Of a stretch of 64,000 nt of DNA, positions 11,231 to 23,300 are shown piece after piece. The stretch comes from Phanerochaete sordida (taxonomy: Eukaryota > Basidiomycota > Agaricomycetes > Polyporales > Phanerochaetaceae), in contig BPQB01000016.1 of assembly GCA_019973155.2 (NCBI GenBank), positions 124,001 through 188,000 on the forward strand. Reading direction: 5' to 3'. A model generated the notes under the pieces. It did not search any database. It was not told the origin of the DNA and saw nothing but the letters and a program-made list of their open reading frames with translations. The stretch's first letter is position 1, and each line of letters begins with the position of its first letter. The position numbers were made by a program, and so were the translations under genes.

Positions 11231-12436
11231 TTAGTGCACGAAAGATATCGCGGGATCTCCGCGACGCGTGACATCCTTCCATTGCGGCCAGTCCTCGAAG
11301 GTGGACTGGGCTACCTCCTGAGGGTGAACGACGATGCGGTCTCCGGCCCATGAACCCGAGTTGGAGGACGAACAATAAATTCGGCTCGGGATGGTCGAAC
11401 CTACCCTGAGAGGCAGCCCATTCTTGCAGGTTCCTCTGTCGCCTGGGTGCCCCGGCGCCGCTGGGATGGTCTCGAGGCCAGGCAGCGTGCGGACATACTC
11501 GCGCTTGGAAATGTTGCAGACGACATAGGCCGTCTCGGCCGGACGATGGCAAATATTGACGATGGACGACGCCTTCAAGTCGAAGGCCGGTATCTTCTGC
11601 ACGACATCGCGGAGTGTGTCGGGGCAGCGGTAAGACCGCTCGAGCCGTCGGTAGGTCTCGAGGTAGGGAATGAAGCCACCGGCGACGTCGATGTCGGCCA
11701 TGAGCTCGTCGTCGGACGAAAGGCACTCCGGAGGGGCTGTGCGGACGTCGATCCAGAAGGGTTCTTCCTGCTTCCCGGGCAAGGCCAACAGTCGGTCACC
11801 CGCCCACGGCGCCCACCGCTCGGGTGCAAGTTCCGCGATACGCTTGTAACCGACTTGAAGGAGAGTGGGATGTGCCACGCAGAGCTTCGTTGCATCGCCC
11901 GCATCTTCGACGCTGTTGAAGATATGAAGCTGGATGTCGTAGGGGAGTTTGTGCAGTCCCTTGGTGTCGGAATGATACCCAGCGGTAGCTTTGACGTATC
12001 TTTACGCCCGTCAGCGTCCAAAGCATCACGGACTGCGTCATCACGTACTGAGCGACCTCGTCGAGCGGCAAAAGGACGGGCTCACTCAGAGGCCAAATGA
12101 CTTCACTGTAATCGTATGCGGTGTGGCCGCTCGTGATGTGGGCAGCTGCAGGCGGCTCCTCGGGCTCCAGAACAGCACGCTGGACTTCTTGATACTGTCC
12201 GTTGACATAGCGGACAGTTGTAACGTATTTGGTATTTCGGGGAATTTCGAACGGCACAAACTGTTTCTTATCGATATTGATACTGGGATTGAAATGATTA
12301 TGACAATGTACATTGAATGCCATCGGAGGACGTACATGCTCCATCCCCTCTTGACGGTCCAGCTGGGGTGAGTAAATTGTCCATTGGCGGGCTGCAAACC
12401 CTGGCCAGCGGCGATGTTGGGGTTCGCGACGTTCAT
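11231..12436 (-). CDS. F-box-like WAGDR-family protein, subfamily 2 (copy E)
   Basis: Exons 12436-12336, 12282-12049 and 11999-11231 encode about 367 residues. Exon 1 ends HPSWTVKRGWS, exon 2 starts with INIDKKQFVPFEIP and ends with YSEVIWPLSEPVLLPLDEV, and exon 3 gives HKLPYDIQLHIFNSVEDAGDA, ERWAPWAGDRLLALPGK, VVCNISKREYVR, GSWAGDRIVVHP and WPQWKDVTRR. Both introns are phase 2. It is most similar in layout to copies B and F. A TATAAAAA (complement of 12575-12582) lies about 140 bp upstream of the ATG. No signal peptide or membrane segment is visible. Confidence 0.88.
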
Positions 12437-13011
12437 TTTTGCGATATATCGAGCACTGTAAGACTCGGGTTGAACGAGATAGATGGATAATATGAAGCTG
12501 TCGCTGGCAGAGAGGGCGGTGTGCAGCTCAGAGGGTGCTATGCCTGCATGAGGAGAGTCATGTAGAGCTCAAGGTTTTTATATGTCGTAGTATTGTCTCC
12601 GTTATTCCACCCTTGGACTAGCTGCGTCACCGCGAAGCGAAAACGGGGCTATCGCGGGCGCCGCTGCCCCTATGTACATACCCAGAGCCACCTGTAGAAA
12701 TAGACTAGCAGAGAGGACAAGAGTGGATACATTACACGAGGTGAGACAGTCCTTTTGTTCTCAAGATTTGGTTCCGTGGTCGCATGGCTGGAGAACGCGA
12801 TCGGCGGCGATGCATGAGCAATCCGTTGATATCCTGGGCTTGTCCGTCCATTCATACCAGTCCACATGACGAGCTTGCACAATCTACCGCCTCGGTGGTA
12901 CCAGCTCCAGCTTTCCAATCGGCGCAAATTCAAACGATGCGGTCGACCGCCCAGCCGCCACGCACCAGGCGCCCCGCCACGCCCGTTTTCGACAGAGGAG
13001 CCATCACAGGC
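12437..13011. other. intergenic; promoter of copy E and 3' side of the Zn2Cys6 gene
   Basis: This 575-bp gap carries the TATA-like element of copy E near 12575-12582 on the complementary strand. Beyond it I see no coding motif and no repeat. Confidence 0.45.
12575..12582 (-). promoter_or_regulatory. TATA box of copy E
   Basis: The complement reads TATAAAAA, placed about 140 bp upstream of the copy E start codon at 12436. Position and sequence fit a fungal TATA element; copies B, D and H have comparable boxes. Confidence 0.5.
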
Positions 13012-16000
13012 TCATGTAGACCCTCCCGCAGAGGGCTCGTTCCAAGCCGAATCGAAGTTCCCACACACGAAACCAGCTTGACGTACGGTCGAAGTGTCGC
13101 CGACATGCTGCCCGGCTGCACAGAACTGCTGCATGGCGCCCGAAAACATACCATCGTACGGTACCGCCGACAGGTAGTCCGCGAATATGACGTCGAGGTC
13201 CGGATCACTGGTCTGCATCGCGTTGTGGTGCGGTGCGGCGGCGGTCGCGCCTGGACAGAAGTTTTCCTGGGATGCGGGCTCGTCACTGAAGGATATGTTG
13301 ACGTCGCCCGTGGCGGTTGACGCAGACGCAAAAGGGTACTGCGGTGCTGCCAGGTTCGACGTCGATGCTGCGGAGTCCGTGGCGTACATGTACGGGGCAT
13401 GCTGCTGCGTCTGCGCAGGGTCCGGCGAGAACGAACTGGCGGGTCTTGCGCTGTCTTCCGGATTCGCTGACGCCACATGGCCGACGTTGCCCTCGACGGC
13501 AGTGAGCAGGTGGTGCAGAATGTCCCAGAGGCGGCCGGCGATGTCCCAGCTAGACGGTCAATCAGCGACATGTATTGCGTGAAGAGGCAACGTGGCGCAC
13601 TGCAGCTCGAGCGACTTGAGCACTCGGAGGGCCCGACCGACGAGCTCGAACTCCTGCGTCGTGTCGCTTCCCGTCCCCGCCCGCATGCCCTGCCATACAT
13701 GCAGCAGCATGATAATCCCCGCCTGGAAGAGGGACCCCTGAGTGCCTTGTGTCAGCGATACCAAACACGTTGATGTGCATCGATCGTACGTACGATATGG
13801 AAGTGGTAGAAATGGCAGAGGAGGACGGGCCCAGACAGCGCAAAGTACCGGTCCAGCACCTGGATGCAGGAACGCGCTGCATTCGTACAGATAGCGAACG
13901 AGGGGAACGGCACCGGCACCTTGCGCGTCATGGTGATGAACGGTCGGTGTACGAAGATACGTAGAGTCAGATAAGCAGCGTGAAGAGATGCAGCCTGCGC
14001 CGCGAAAGGAGCGTCCACTCTGCTAGAGTCATATTTGACTGCAAGGATGGATGAGCGAACAGATAGCGGAGTAGATATGAACTTACGGAAGTCAGGGAGC
14101 GAGTCCGCCCAGCTGTTCAGAGCAGAGTCCAGATCTGTGACGACCTGCTGCGCATGCCCAGGGTTCTGCAGAGTTTTGAAGCCTTGCAAAGAATACTTAT
14201 ACCATGTCAGTCCCACGGCAAGGTATGGGTGTTGTTGGCTACACACAATGTTCTGTAGTGCGCGCGAATTTATTTGCATCAACTTGAGATACCAAACGAA
14301 GTGTGAAACCGTTGAAGGTCTCCCAGATGGCTGTTTGAACGCCTGTTCCGGATTTTCCGCGACCCAGAACTCGTCGTCACATTCCGTCGGGAAGTCTAAA
14401 TCAAAGCTACGGTGACTATGAGCGATCAACCCGATTATCAGAGTACAATCACTTACTCTGCGTCCTGTATACTGCATGGTCGGCCAAGGATGGTGCACAT
14501 TGCCCTGTCTATCGCGATGAGACACCTACAAGAAATTAGCAACAGGCCTGACGCGTCGCACGGCGCGACTTTACCAGAAAACGCGTCGCTTTAGCTCGTC
14601 CTCGGCGGTAGGCAAAGTCCCGTACGTCGTACGTCTATGTGCACCAAGCTCCTGCGCCAGCCGAAGCCCGTACCCGACAAGCGCACAGTTGGCGTACGGC
14701 AAGCCGAGGCTGGCCGCGTACACCGCCGCAAGCTGCACCATGGTCAGCGCGCTCAGGGCGATCCGAGCACGTAGCGACGCACCACAGGGATCTGCAGGTC
14801 GTACAGCGACGTCTTCGTCAGCGACATGAACTTGCGCGCCATGCGGACCTGGTCGAACCAGCGCCAGCCTTCGAGTTGCCAGCTCGTAACGCCAGGTGGA
14901 AGGCGCGTGGGGTCGGTGGAGAAACGCGCACCGAGGGCGCATACAAGGAGCAGCACCGCGCCGAAGCCCTCGTCCGCGAGGTGCAGGCCCGACGCGATGC
15001 CTTGCATGAATGTGGGCTAGTGAAGCAGCGGGAATGTCGTGTGGACCGCGGTGTAGTACGTGTTGAGCAGCTCGCCCATGAGGGCGGGCTCTGGGAAGTC
15101 TGTGTACGGCTGGGCCGGCGAGACGATATCCTAGTGGATCTGCGTCAGTGGATGTGCGAGCTGTAAGAGCAGAGGTCTCTGCCACACCGAAATATGCATC
15201 CAGAATTGTGGGCGGAGCCGGGGCATCATTATGGGATCGTCGTTCACGTTGGAAGCCTGGCTGTCACCACCTGCGGTCACCTCGCGCTTCATGGTGATTG
15301 CGGTGTTAATGATGCCTATGTAGCTCGACTGCCCCATGTAATGACAATGCTGCACGTCGTTCAAAGTCATCAACCTGAAGCCTTCCAGAATGCTGCCATC
15401 GTCATTGCCTTCCACATTGGCAGAGACATCCGTCACAGGTGGTGTACGAGGGCATGTAGATGGGTACATCGTCTTCTCTTCAAGCTGAGCTTGTAACTGT
15501 GTGCATAGTCACGCGTGTAGCCTGGCATGGACATGGTACCGGAGACGTACCTGCTCAACCAGGGTCTGAAGCCGAGCAACCTCCGATTCCAGATGTCTGA
15601 CGTACCTGCAGTACGTGAGAGACCTGTCTGTCGTAGCATGCGCAGACACTCACTTTTCGTCTGCATTACGCCGCTGCTTGCGTGTAAGTAACAAGGGCTA
15701 CACTTGTAGCGTATTGGCAGACGTACCTTGGCTTGACTGAAAGTGCAGCTGTCGTCGAACGCTATACAAGTCGAGCAGCTCTCTTCGCTTCCTTCAGGCT
15801 TGTCGCCTTGTTCCATGGTTCAGCAGGGCATCGTTGAGTCAAAGATGTGCGCTCACATCGTACTTTTGGATCGACAACTTCATTTCATGTCATGAGGATG
15901 TTACGGCCCAGCGGAACGCACCTTTCCTTCGCCGACACTGGTCGCATGCTCGAAGACGCCTTTTCCTCGGTAACACACGCTCCCCGTTCTGCGCATGGTC

Positions 16001-16021
16001 GTCCTCGTCTCGGTCGCTCAT
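13012..16021 (-). CDS. Zn2Cys6 fungal transcription factor, interrupted by an in-frame TAG
   Basis: Spliced by eye from MSDRDEDDHAQ (start 16021) to the stop at 13012. Exon 1 (16021-15922) ends in RACDQCRRRK. A 6-nt exon (15862-15857, TACGAT) adds V-R and the first base of the Cys codon, and exon 3 (15806-15727) adds the rest, CDKPEG, then CSTCIAFDDSC, together making the six-cysteine zinc cluster. QRRNADEKYVRHLE and the next exon form a coiled-coil linker. The fungal middle-homology domain follows: NTYYTAVHTTFPLLH, VGYGLRLAQELGAHRR, LGRPCSIQDADFDLDFP, FVHRPFITM, ICTNAARSCIQVLD. At 15017-15019 the codon expected to be Arg or Gln in HxPTF is TAG (about codon 229), with good coding sequence beyond. 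So it is either a recent pseudogene, a read-through or an assembly error. The C-terminus is Ser/Ala/Pro-rich. Confidence 0.82.
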
Positions 16022-17179
16022 GTCCCGGCCGTGGTTGCAGATGAAGCAGAGCTGAACCCGCGAGGATTGACAGTCCCCGCCGGATTATGTAAGCGACGGC
16101 CCGTGTTCCCAAAAGCAGAAGTCAGGCCCGGGGGGAGGCTCGAGGCGGCGTCGACGAGGCGCGGGGCGTCGTGCGGCGGCGAGGCGTCGTCGAGGCGTGT
16201 GTTGTAGCTACCCAACCCTGTAGTATTAATTTCATAATTTTGCGGCCGCAAACAGGAGTACAGGGCGGCGGTGCGCGCCCAAGAGGCCGGCATTGAGGGC
16301 GGGGAGGCCAATCCTGCGAGCATTTCGAAGTATTTAATATTTCAAACTAAGTACGTCACTACTAGTATGCTACCATCATCGCTCTGCGAGAGCGCCGAGC
16401 CCTGCGCGCGCGAGGGAACGCAGGAGGGAGGCGGCAGCACCAGAGGGAGGCGGGAGGGCGGGGCAGGCGCTTGGGACTGTAATTTCGCACGCTGGACTGT
16501 CAATTTGCGAGGTGGCAGCTAGCTGCGCCGCCCGCTGATTTCGCAGGGGCGCCAGCGAGATTCTGTGATGGCTCGCGTCAGCCTCGCAGATTGACAGTCC
16601 TCGCGTTTACAGTCCAACGGGCGGAACAGGCGGTGATGCGTGTCTGATGGCGGGAGGGCGCTTGCGTGACCCCGCCGCCGGAGAGCGCCCGGGCGCACCG
16701 GTCCCCCTTTTGGCGCCTCCGTCCGCGGACCGTAAAGGTCCCCCCTAAATACTGTAAACTGGACCGTCAATCTCGAGCAGGAAGTCTACCGCCGTCGTCA
16801 GTCGCCCGATCCAAACATGGCTACACGACGATCAGCGCAGCAGCGGGCTCTCGGCATTCTACGTCGAACGGTTTCAATGGCTTTGTGCCCGAGCAGATGG
16901 TTGTAAGTCGCGGAATCAGAGGACCGGTGAAGATCGTTGTAGGAGGCAACAAGGACGGACACACGACGCGCGACGCGCTCTCGCCGCGTCCACCGCCGCG
17001 GGTCACGGCGTCATAGCGCTCACTCTGAGAAATCCACAAAATATTCGCCGCAGGATAATCGTCCTTAACTCATGCGAAATCGCATGATATGGCATTGCTC
17101 GTGGATAGCAAGGTACATTCAGCTGAGTAGTGACCTGCAAGATTCTATCGCGGTAGAGTTCACGTCATCTCGCAACGCT
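16022..17179. promoter_or_regulatory. 1.16-kb upstream region of the Zn2Cys6 gene with a repeated GGACYGTMAA motif
   Basis: The motif GGAC[TC]GT[AC]AA, or its complement, occurs at 16067-16076, 16474-16482 (9 of 10 bases), 16494-16503, 16591-16600, 16606-16615, 16727-16736 and 16761-16770, with a partial copy at 16752-16758. The surroundings are very GC-rich and low in complexity. No ORF is convincing. The array may be binding sites for a regulator, possibly the zinc-cluster protein itself, or a fragment of a repeat element. Confidence 0.45.
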
Positions 17180-18368
17180 TCAAGTTGTGAAGGGAAAGTC
17201 GAGTTTTGTCACGTCCTTCCAACGATCCCAGTCTTCGAAACCGGCTCGGGCATTCTCTAGTGGACGAACGAGGACGCGGTCTCCGGCCCATGAGCCCGCC
17301 TCCTCGGATCCATAGCAGATCCTCACAGGTATCGTACGGCCTACTCGGAGGGGCATCTCCGAAATCTTAGCCCCCACCGTGACTACGTCGCGCGCAAACT
17401 CGCGTTTGGTCACGTTGCAGACGATGTAGTCGGCCTCGGACGGGTGGTGGCAGAAGCTGATGCTGGGCGACGACGCCCAGTCGTACTGCGGCATCTGACG
17501 CACAAGGTCGCGGATCGTGTGGGGGCAGCGGCTGCGCCGCTCGGCGCGCCGGAACGTCTTGAAGTAGGGTATGAACCCGCCGGCCACCTCGATGTCGGCC
17601 ATGAGGTCGTGGTCGGCCGACAGGGCGTCCGGAGGAGCCCTGCGGGCATCGCTCCAGAATTGCACGTCATGCTGTCCGGGAAGACCCAGTAGTCGGTCTC
17701 CCGCCCACGACGCCCATCGCTCGTTCGCGAGCTTTACGGAGCGCTTGTAGCCCGCCCGGAGGAGAGCAGGGTGCGAGAGGCAGAGTTTGGTCGCGTCCGC
17801 AACGTTGTCAATGCTGTCGAAGATGTGGACTTGAACGTCGTAGGGGAGTTCATGTATCTTGAGACCAGCGGGTTCGGTAGCGCCCCGTTTGTTGGGGAGA
17901 GCGACAATATTGTTCTGAACATAACTTTGCGGTGGTCAGTCCCAAGATCGTCCCAGGACATGACAAAACATACCGTTCAACTTCATCGGGAGGCAGAAGC
18001 ACTGGCTCACTAAGTGGCCATATGGCTTCTCCGTATTCATGAGTCACGCTCATGATCTTGCGCGGAGATGGGCGTCGGTCGTCCAAATCCTGGACAGCAT
18101 GCCGAACTTCCTGGTATCGTCCATTCACATGTTGGTAGCTTGTTTGGTATCTGACTTCCGGCGGTATGTCGAACGGTACAAACTGTTTCTTGTCGAGATT
18201 GACACTGGCACCACGAAGCAGAGTGTTCAAAGCGTGTTAGAAGACCTTGTGCGGCATTATTGGATGGGCGTACATGATCCAGCCCCGTTTGACTGTCCAG
18301 CTAGGGTGAAGTGCCTGCTCTTGAGCAGGCTGAGGACCTACAGCGATATTGATGTTGGCGTTGTTCAT
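17180..18368 (-). CDS. F-box-like WAGDR-family protein, subfamily 2 (copy F)
   Basis: Exons 18368-18274, 18204-17974 and 17924-17180 encode about 356 residues with both introns in phase 2. Exon 1 ends HPSWTVKRGWI, exon 2 starts VNLDKKQFVPFDIP and ends near AIWPLSEPVLLPPDEV, and exon 3 shows IHELPYDVQVHIFDSIDNVADA, RWASWAGDRLLGLPGQ, YIVCNVTKREFAR (YVR is changed to FAR), GSWAGDRVLVRP and WDRWKDVTK. It is the closest relative of copy E in layout and wording. A TTTAAA stretch (complement, about 18494-18505) is a weak TATA candidate. Function unknown. Confidence 0.87.
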
Positions 18369-18750
18369 GTTGGTGATGCGGAAAGGAGCACTGCTAGACG
18401 CTAGCTAAGGAACACCAGCGAAGCGACGTCAACTCCAACCGAGGCGGCTCGGAGGGCGCCATATTATATTTTTGCGGCTTTCCCGCTGGTCCAGTTTTAA
18501 ATAGGATGCAGCCTCCCGTGGCGTCGCGAAGAATGCCAAAAATGTGCGCCCTAGGAAGGGGCAAAGCACGAAGTCAGCCTCCACCACTCCCTCGAGGAGC
18601 TGACCACGGGAGGGCGATGCATCAGAATCGATAGCGTGATTAAAATCCGAAGGTGCTCGATACTGTACATGGCTAGAGGCCGAGTTAGCAGTCAAGAACA
18701 AGAACAAATTCGAGCAAATCGCACGCTTGGCCGCCGACGCGTATGAGCAA
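18369..18750. other. intergenic between copies G and F
   Basis: This 382-bp gap holds the promoter of copy F and the 3' region of copy G. A TTTAAA element on the complement near 18500 may serve copy F. No coding signal is seen. Confidence 0.45.
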
Positions 18751-19916
18751 TTACGAGAGACCCTCTTGACTTGCCGTAATGTCCGTCCACTCGGACCAGT
18801 CATCATGAGTAGCACTGGCCTTGTCAAGCGTGCATACAGCGATACGATTTGTCGCCCAACGTCCCGTCCCGCGCTCCCACGACGAGATCTTCTCAGGGAC
18901 CGTTTCCCAAAGCGTCTCTGTGAGGTTCGAGCGGTCGTACCACGCGCTGCCTTGTCCATCCTGCGCGGGGGTCGCGTTCGGCGCGGTGTTCTTGCGCCGC
19001 GTCCGCACGTATACGCGCTGCGACAGGTTGCAGATAACCCATGGAGCGTCGAGCGGGTACCTGCACAGGCTCACGCCGCCGAAGCGACGCCAGTCGTACT
19101 GTGGGCTGATGCGCGCGATCTCGCGCAGCGAAGGTGGGCATTGTTGATGTTTGGCGGGGCGGAATGTTTCTAGGTAGCGCACGAGGCTGCCCGCGTCGTC
19201 CACTGCAGCGGCAATATCGCTGTGTGCAAGGATGCACTCCGGCGTGGGGCCTCCCCAGAATGCCATGCGGTCGTGACCGGGTAAGGCGAGGATGCGGTCG
19301 CCGGACCACCTTGCCCACTTCTCCTTGCTGAGCTGCTTGATCCGGCTCCAGCCCGCCAACGCCAGATGGCTGCTCGTTAGACTGAGCGCCACAGCATCCC
19401 GCAAGGTTTCGATGGCCGCGAATATGAGTGCTTGGACATCGAGGGGCAACGTGACCAGGGTGTGAACGTCGCATACGCCGTTCTCCAGGCGAAGCTTCTG
19501 GCTAGGTAGTTTGCTGCGCAGGGCAAACAGTGAGTACGGTGGATTCAGTCTTTTTGCCAGCATCCCTGGACTCACGAGAGCACCTCGTTCATGGGTAACA
19601 TATCGGGCTCGATCAGAGGCCACATTACCTCGTCCAGTTTGACCGCGAAGAGTGACATTGCTCCAGGATCGGGTGTTGGATCAGGACCAAACGGATCGTC
19701 ACCAAGTTGCGGGCGGTCGAGAGGCATAAATTCCGCGCGGCGCTTCGGGGGCACTGGAAGAAGCACGTATTCCCGTTTATCGAGGTTGATTCTAGCGAGA
19801 AAGACGGGGTGAGTGAGAGAAGGCCCGCAGTGCTCTTATTTCAGTGCGTACATTGTCCATCCTCGCTTCATCAACCAACTTGGACCTGGTAAGACGGATA
19901 AAGGTATAGCGTTCAT
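18751..19916 (-). CDS. F-box-like WAGDR-family protein, subfamily 2, most diverged (copy G)
   Basis: Exons 19916-19852, 19791-19576 and 19513-18751 encode about 347 residues; intron phases match the other copies. I chose the ATG at 19916 because it opens MNAIPLSVLPGPSWLMKRGW, which aligns with the PSWxVKRGW exon of copies B, E and F; the longer upstream frame from 20004 does not. Exon 2 has INLDKREYVLLP and ends LIEPDMLPMNEVL. Exon 3 has LVTLPLDVQALIFAAIETL, KWARWSGDRILALPGH, WVICNLSQRVYVR, RWATNRIAV (WAGDR is changed to WATNR) and WSEWTDITA. The degraded second WAGDR motif may mark relaxed constraint. Confidence 0.83.
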
Positions 19917-20344
19917 CCTGCAGATGAACCGCGGAGTGATGTAGGAAGTGGTCAAAAGGATCACTCGAACCGCCCGACGCTCGAGCTTTCCCATTTGAGC
20001 TCATACGGCGCCAGAGTCGTCTTGGCCGACTCGTCGTTCAATGCTCCGACATTCCTTCGCCTTTTGCACTGCGGAAGGAACAAAAGGCACGCTACCTACA
20101 GAGCACCTGTTGCCATGTAGCGACTCGAGAAAGTTACGAGTTCCCGGCATGGCAGAACGACCTTTACCTCAGTGGTCGTATCGATGTTTACTGTTATGCG
20201 CATCTGACGAAATCATCAGAAGTTGCCGGATTCTCGTACTACCTACCTTGGCTGTGGATACATCTGGACAATCGCTGCGGAGTCCGATGGCGAGAGAAAT
20301 ATATGCAGCAGATTTTGTGAAGACGACAAATGATATCACGTATC
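19917..20344. other. intergenic between copy G promoter and NOC1 3' end
   Basis: This gap is 428 bp long. An open frame covering 19917-20004 continues upstream of copy G but is out of frame with its conserved exon 1. I see no other feature. Confidence 0.45.
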
Positions 20345-23300
20345 TCATATGTCGTCCTCGGGGCCGTCCTCGATAAGCTTCGCGTAGTCCTCGTAGCTTG
20401 CGAAGGTCGGCAGAGAGCGCAGCTTTTTCCGCTTCTTGCCCTCTTCGTCGCCGCCGCGTTTCCGCTTCTTCGACGCTCCGCCGTCGATACCGCCCCACTC
20501 CGCCTCCTCTTCCTCCGCGTCGGAGCCGTCGTACTCGATGAGGCCGTCTGCCTCGTCGAACGGAATGAGATCCTCAGCGTCAGACGCCTCCACCATCGAC
20601 AGCACGTCCTCATCGTCATCTTCATCCTCGACGCGGCTGACGTCCTCGTCCTCATCTTCTTCCCCGCCTCCCTCACCCTCGTCGATGTCAGAGTCATCAT
20701 CAAGACCATCAGGAAGATCGTCGCTGTCGTCAGAGAGGTCCCCTCCTTGGAGCTCGGCGGGCAGAGACGCTTTCATAGCCTGCGAAGAGAGGTGAGTCAC
20801 CTTGTCAGATGGCCAGATAGAGACGGCCAGGACTTGCCTTCCAGATCTCAGCCTCATCTTTATCGCTAACCTCTTCGCCGTCGCTCTGCTCTTCCGCGGC
20901 ATCGGCATCCTCCTCCTCGTCTGACGCCTCGCCCTCGAACTCAAGCTCCTCGTCATCATCATCTTCACTATCGTCCTCGTCGTCCTTACCCTTGCGCTTC
21001 TTGACCTTGTCCTGCATCTCCTTCTCCTTCCTGTTCTTCTGCGTGAAGTACCGGTGGAAGAAGAGCTCGTCGACGGGCACGTCCTCCGCCCTGCGCCGCC
21101 ACCACTTCTCGTCGTTCACGGGCGCCTCGCCGTGCGCGACCTCGCCCTTGAGCAGCTTCACGCCGGTGCCGTCCGCGGCCGTCGCCGCGGGCTGCATCGC
21201 ACTTGCGCCCTTCGGTTTCGGCTTCTTCGCGTTCTTGTACACGAACCGGTCGAGGAAGTGCGAGATCGTGTTGAGCGAGAGGTCCGCCGTCGCGGTGATC
21301 GGGCGTCCAGTCAGCAGCTGGCGCGCGTGCAGCGCGATCGCAGGGTGGTAGTGGTGTAGGAGGGGAAGCTGGGGCAGCGATGAGCACGGGAGAAATGCAG
21401 CATGGTAAGTAACTTACAAGTTCATAGAGAGGGATCACAGACGCGTGCGCGTACTGCGGATCACGCTTTTTGGGGTCATACGCCTCGTCCGTCTTCTCAG
21501 AGGCGGCGGGTGAGACGTTGAGCATTTGTCGCAGCCCAGGTACGGTGCTGAAGAGCTAATCGCGGGCTAGCGTCAGCCATAATCACGCGTGTACGTGAAG
21601 TATAGGCTTACTTCGCCCAAAAGGTAGAGACCGCCAGCAACGAACTCCATTCCGCCAGTAGCACTAACGCCAACAGCAAGGATCTGGATGAACCTCCGGA
21701 CGAAGGCCTTCACCCGCTCGACGTTTGTGTCCGCCTTCAGCGCCTTGAACAAGAGATTGAGGTACATCGCCTGCTTGTTCGACGTCGCGAGGCGCTGGTC
21801 GAGCAAGCTCGCGTACAACGTGCGGTAGAAGCGGTCGCGGAGGCCCGTCGCGAAGCCCGCGGCGTCCTTGCTCGTCGACGGCGCGGCTGCCGGGAGCGCA
21901 GCGGTGATCTGGAAGACGAGCAGGAGCGCCTGCAGCGAGATGTTGAACGTGCTCGTGTGCGTGATGCGGAAGAGCGTGTCCATGTGCTGCACGAAGACGG
22001 CGTTGCTGCCCGCCATGTCGAGCCGCGCGAACGGCAGCGCGCGGTTCACGCCCGTGAGCACCGCGCTCACGAGCCGCGAGTGCGCGTCCTCGACCTCCGC
22101 GAAGCCCGCGTCGCCGCGCACCTCCTTCGCCTTGCCCTTCTTCTTCTTGTCCTTCTTGTCGTCGCCGCCGTCCTCGTCCGCGTCCACGACGGGCGCGTCG
22201 CCCTTGATTCCGCCGAGGATCTCGCGGAACATCTCGAAGTAGACGTCGATGAGCACACGCGCGACGTCGCGGTCATGGTCGCTCGCGGTGAGGACGACCT
22301 GGTTCAGCGTCACGGCCGAGTAGTACCACGCGTGTGAGTTCCAGCGCTCCATCGCGTTGGTCTTCGTCTCTTTGCCCTTGCCCTTCGGCTTGCTTGCAGG
22401 CTTCTCGTCGTCGTCGAAGCGGATGTGGGTGTTTGCCGTCGAGGCCGCCAGAGCCTGCTGGGCCGCAGCAGAGGTAGATGCAGCCGGTCGGAAGATGAGC
22501 GCGCGAATTTCGCGGACAATGACAGCTTTCATTGCTGGATGCGACTGCAGAAGCTGCAGAAGGTGGTAGGAGGCGCGGGAGCATACCGACCGCTCAGTGT
22601 CACCCTAGAAAAGTTGGTGTTATGATCAATTCTGCGGATACATAACTCTCAGTACATACCAGCTTGTTGACAAGCAGTCTGAGCAAGTTCTGCTCCTGCT
22701 CCGGTTTCTCACGCAGCAGAGTCGTGATGAAAGAGAGTGCTTGCGTACGAACGTACGGGAGGGTATCCAGAGAGTAGGTCTGTTCCGTTGTGAGCAAGTG
22801 TATGCGGCGAGCAAAGTGATCACGTACCTCCAACGTCTGCAAGATCTGGAAGAAATATTTCTTGAGCCAGTCCTCGAAGTGCCATACCAGGAGGTGCTGG
22901 TCGGTCACGTCTGGGTGCAGCAAGGGCTGGTCACGGAAGTACCTGCAGGACACCGCTCGGTAAATGCGATTGTGTGATAGTCTTCCTGACGTACCTAAGC
23001 TTCCTAGTCGGTGCGCCTCCGCCAACCCACCAATCCACGACACAGCGCATGGCCTTGAGACCCTCGTCCCTGCCACCCTTGCCACGACCACGCTCCGCCA
23101 TGCCCTTCAGCGTCTCGAGCGCTTTGATGTTGTGCACCGGGCTCGCCTGCACGAGCAGCGTGAGCGCACTGAGCCTGTCCGAGAGCGTACCCTTCGACAG
23201 GATGGTGTTCAGGAAGTGCGAGTCCGACGCGCTGTTGCCCGTGAACGCCGACGAGGCCTGGTAAGCGGCGGCGTCGGCCTGCAGCAGCTGCGCCGCCTTC

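Noticed and set aside
12784..13320. Plus-strand ORF of 178 codons near the 3' end of the zinc-cluster gene
   Set aside because: Mostly antisense to the last exon of that gene; Arg-rich shadow composition.
15017..15059. 43-nt intron ending in the TAG of the zinc-cluster gene
   Set aside because: It would remove a conserved segment (YYTAVHTTFPLLH) and shift the frame.
15863..15921. Two-base homopolymer deletion as the cause of a broken zinc cluster
   Set aside because: CRSK-like sequence in the intron looked like a damaged cluster, but an intact CDQCRRRK lies upstream and joins through the 6-nt exon, which needs no mutation.
19917..20004. Longer N-terminus for copy G (MSSNGKARASGG)
   Set aside because: Out of frame with the conserved PSWLMKRGW exon; the ATG at 19916 gives the family signature.
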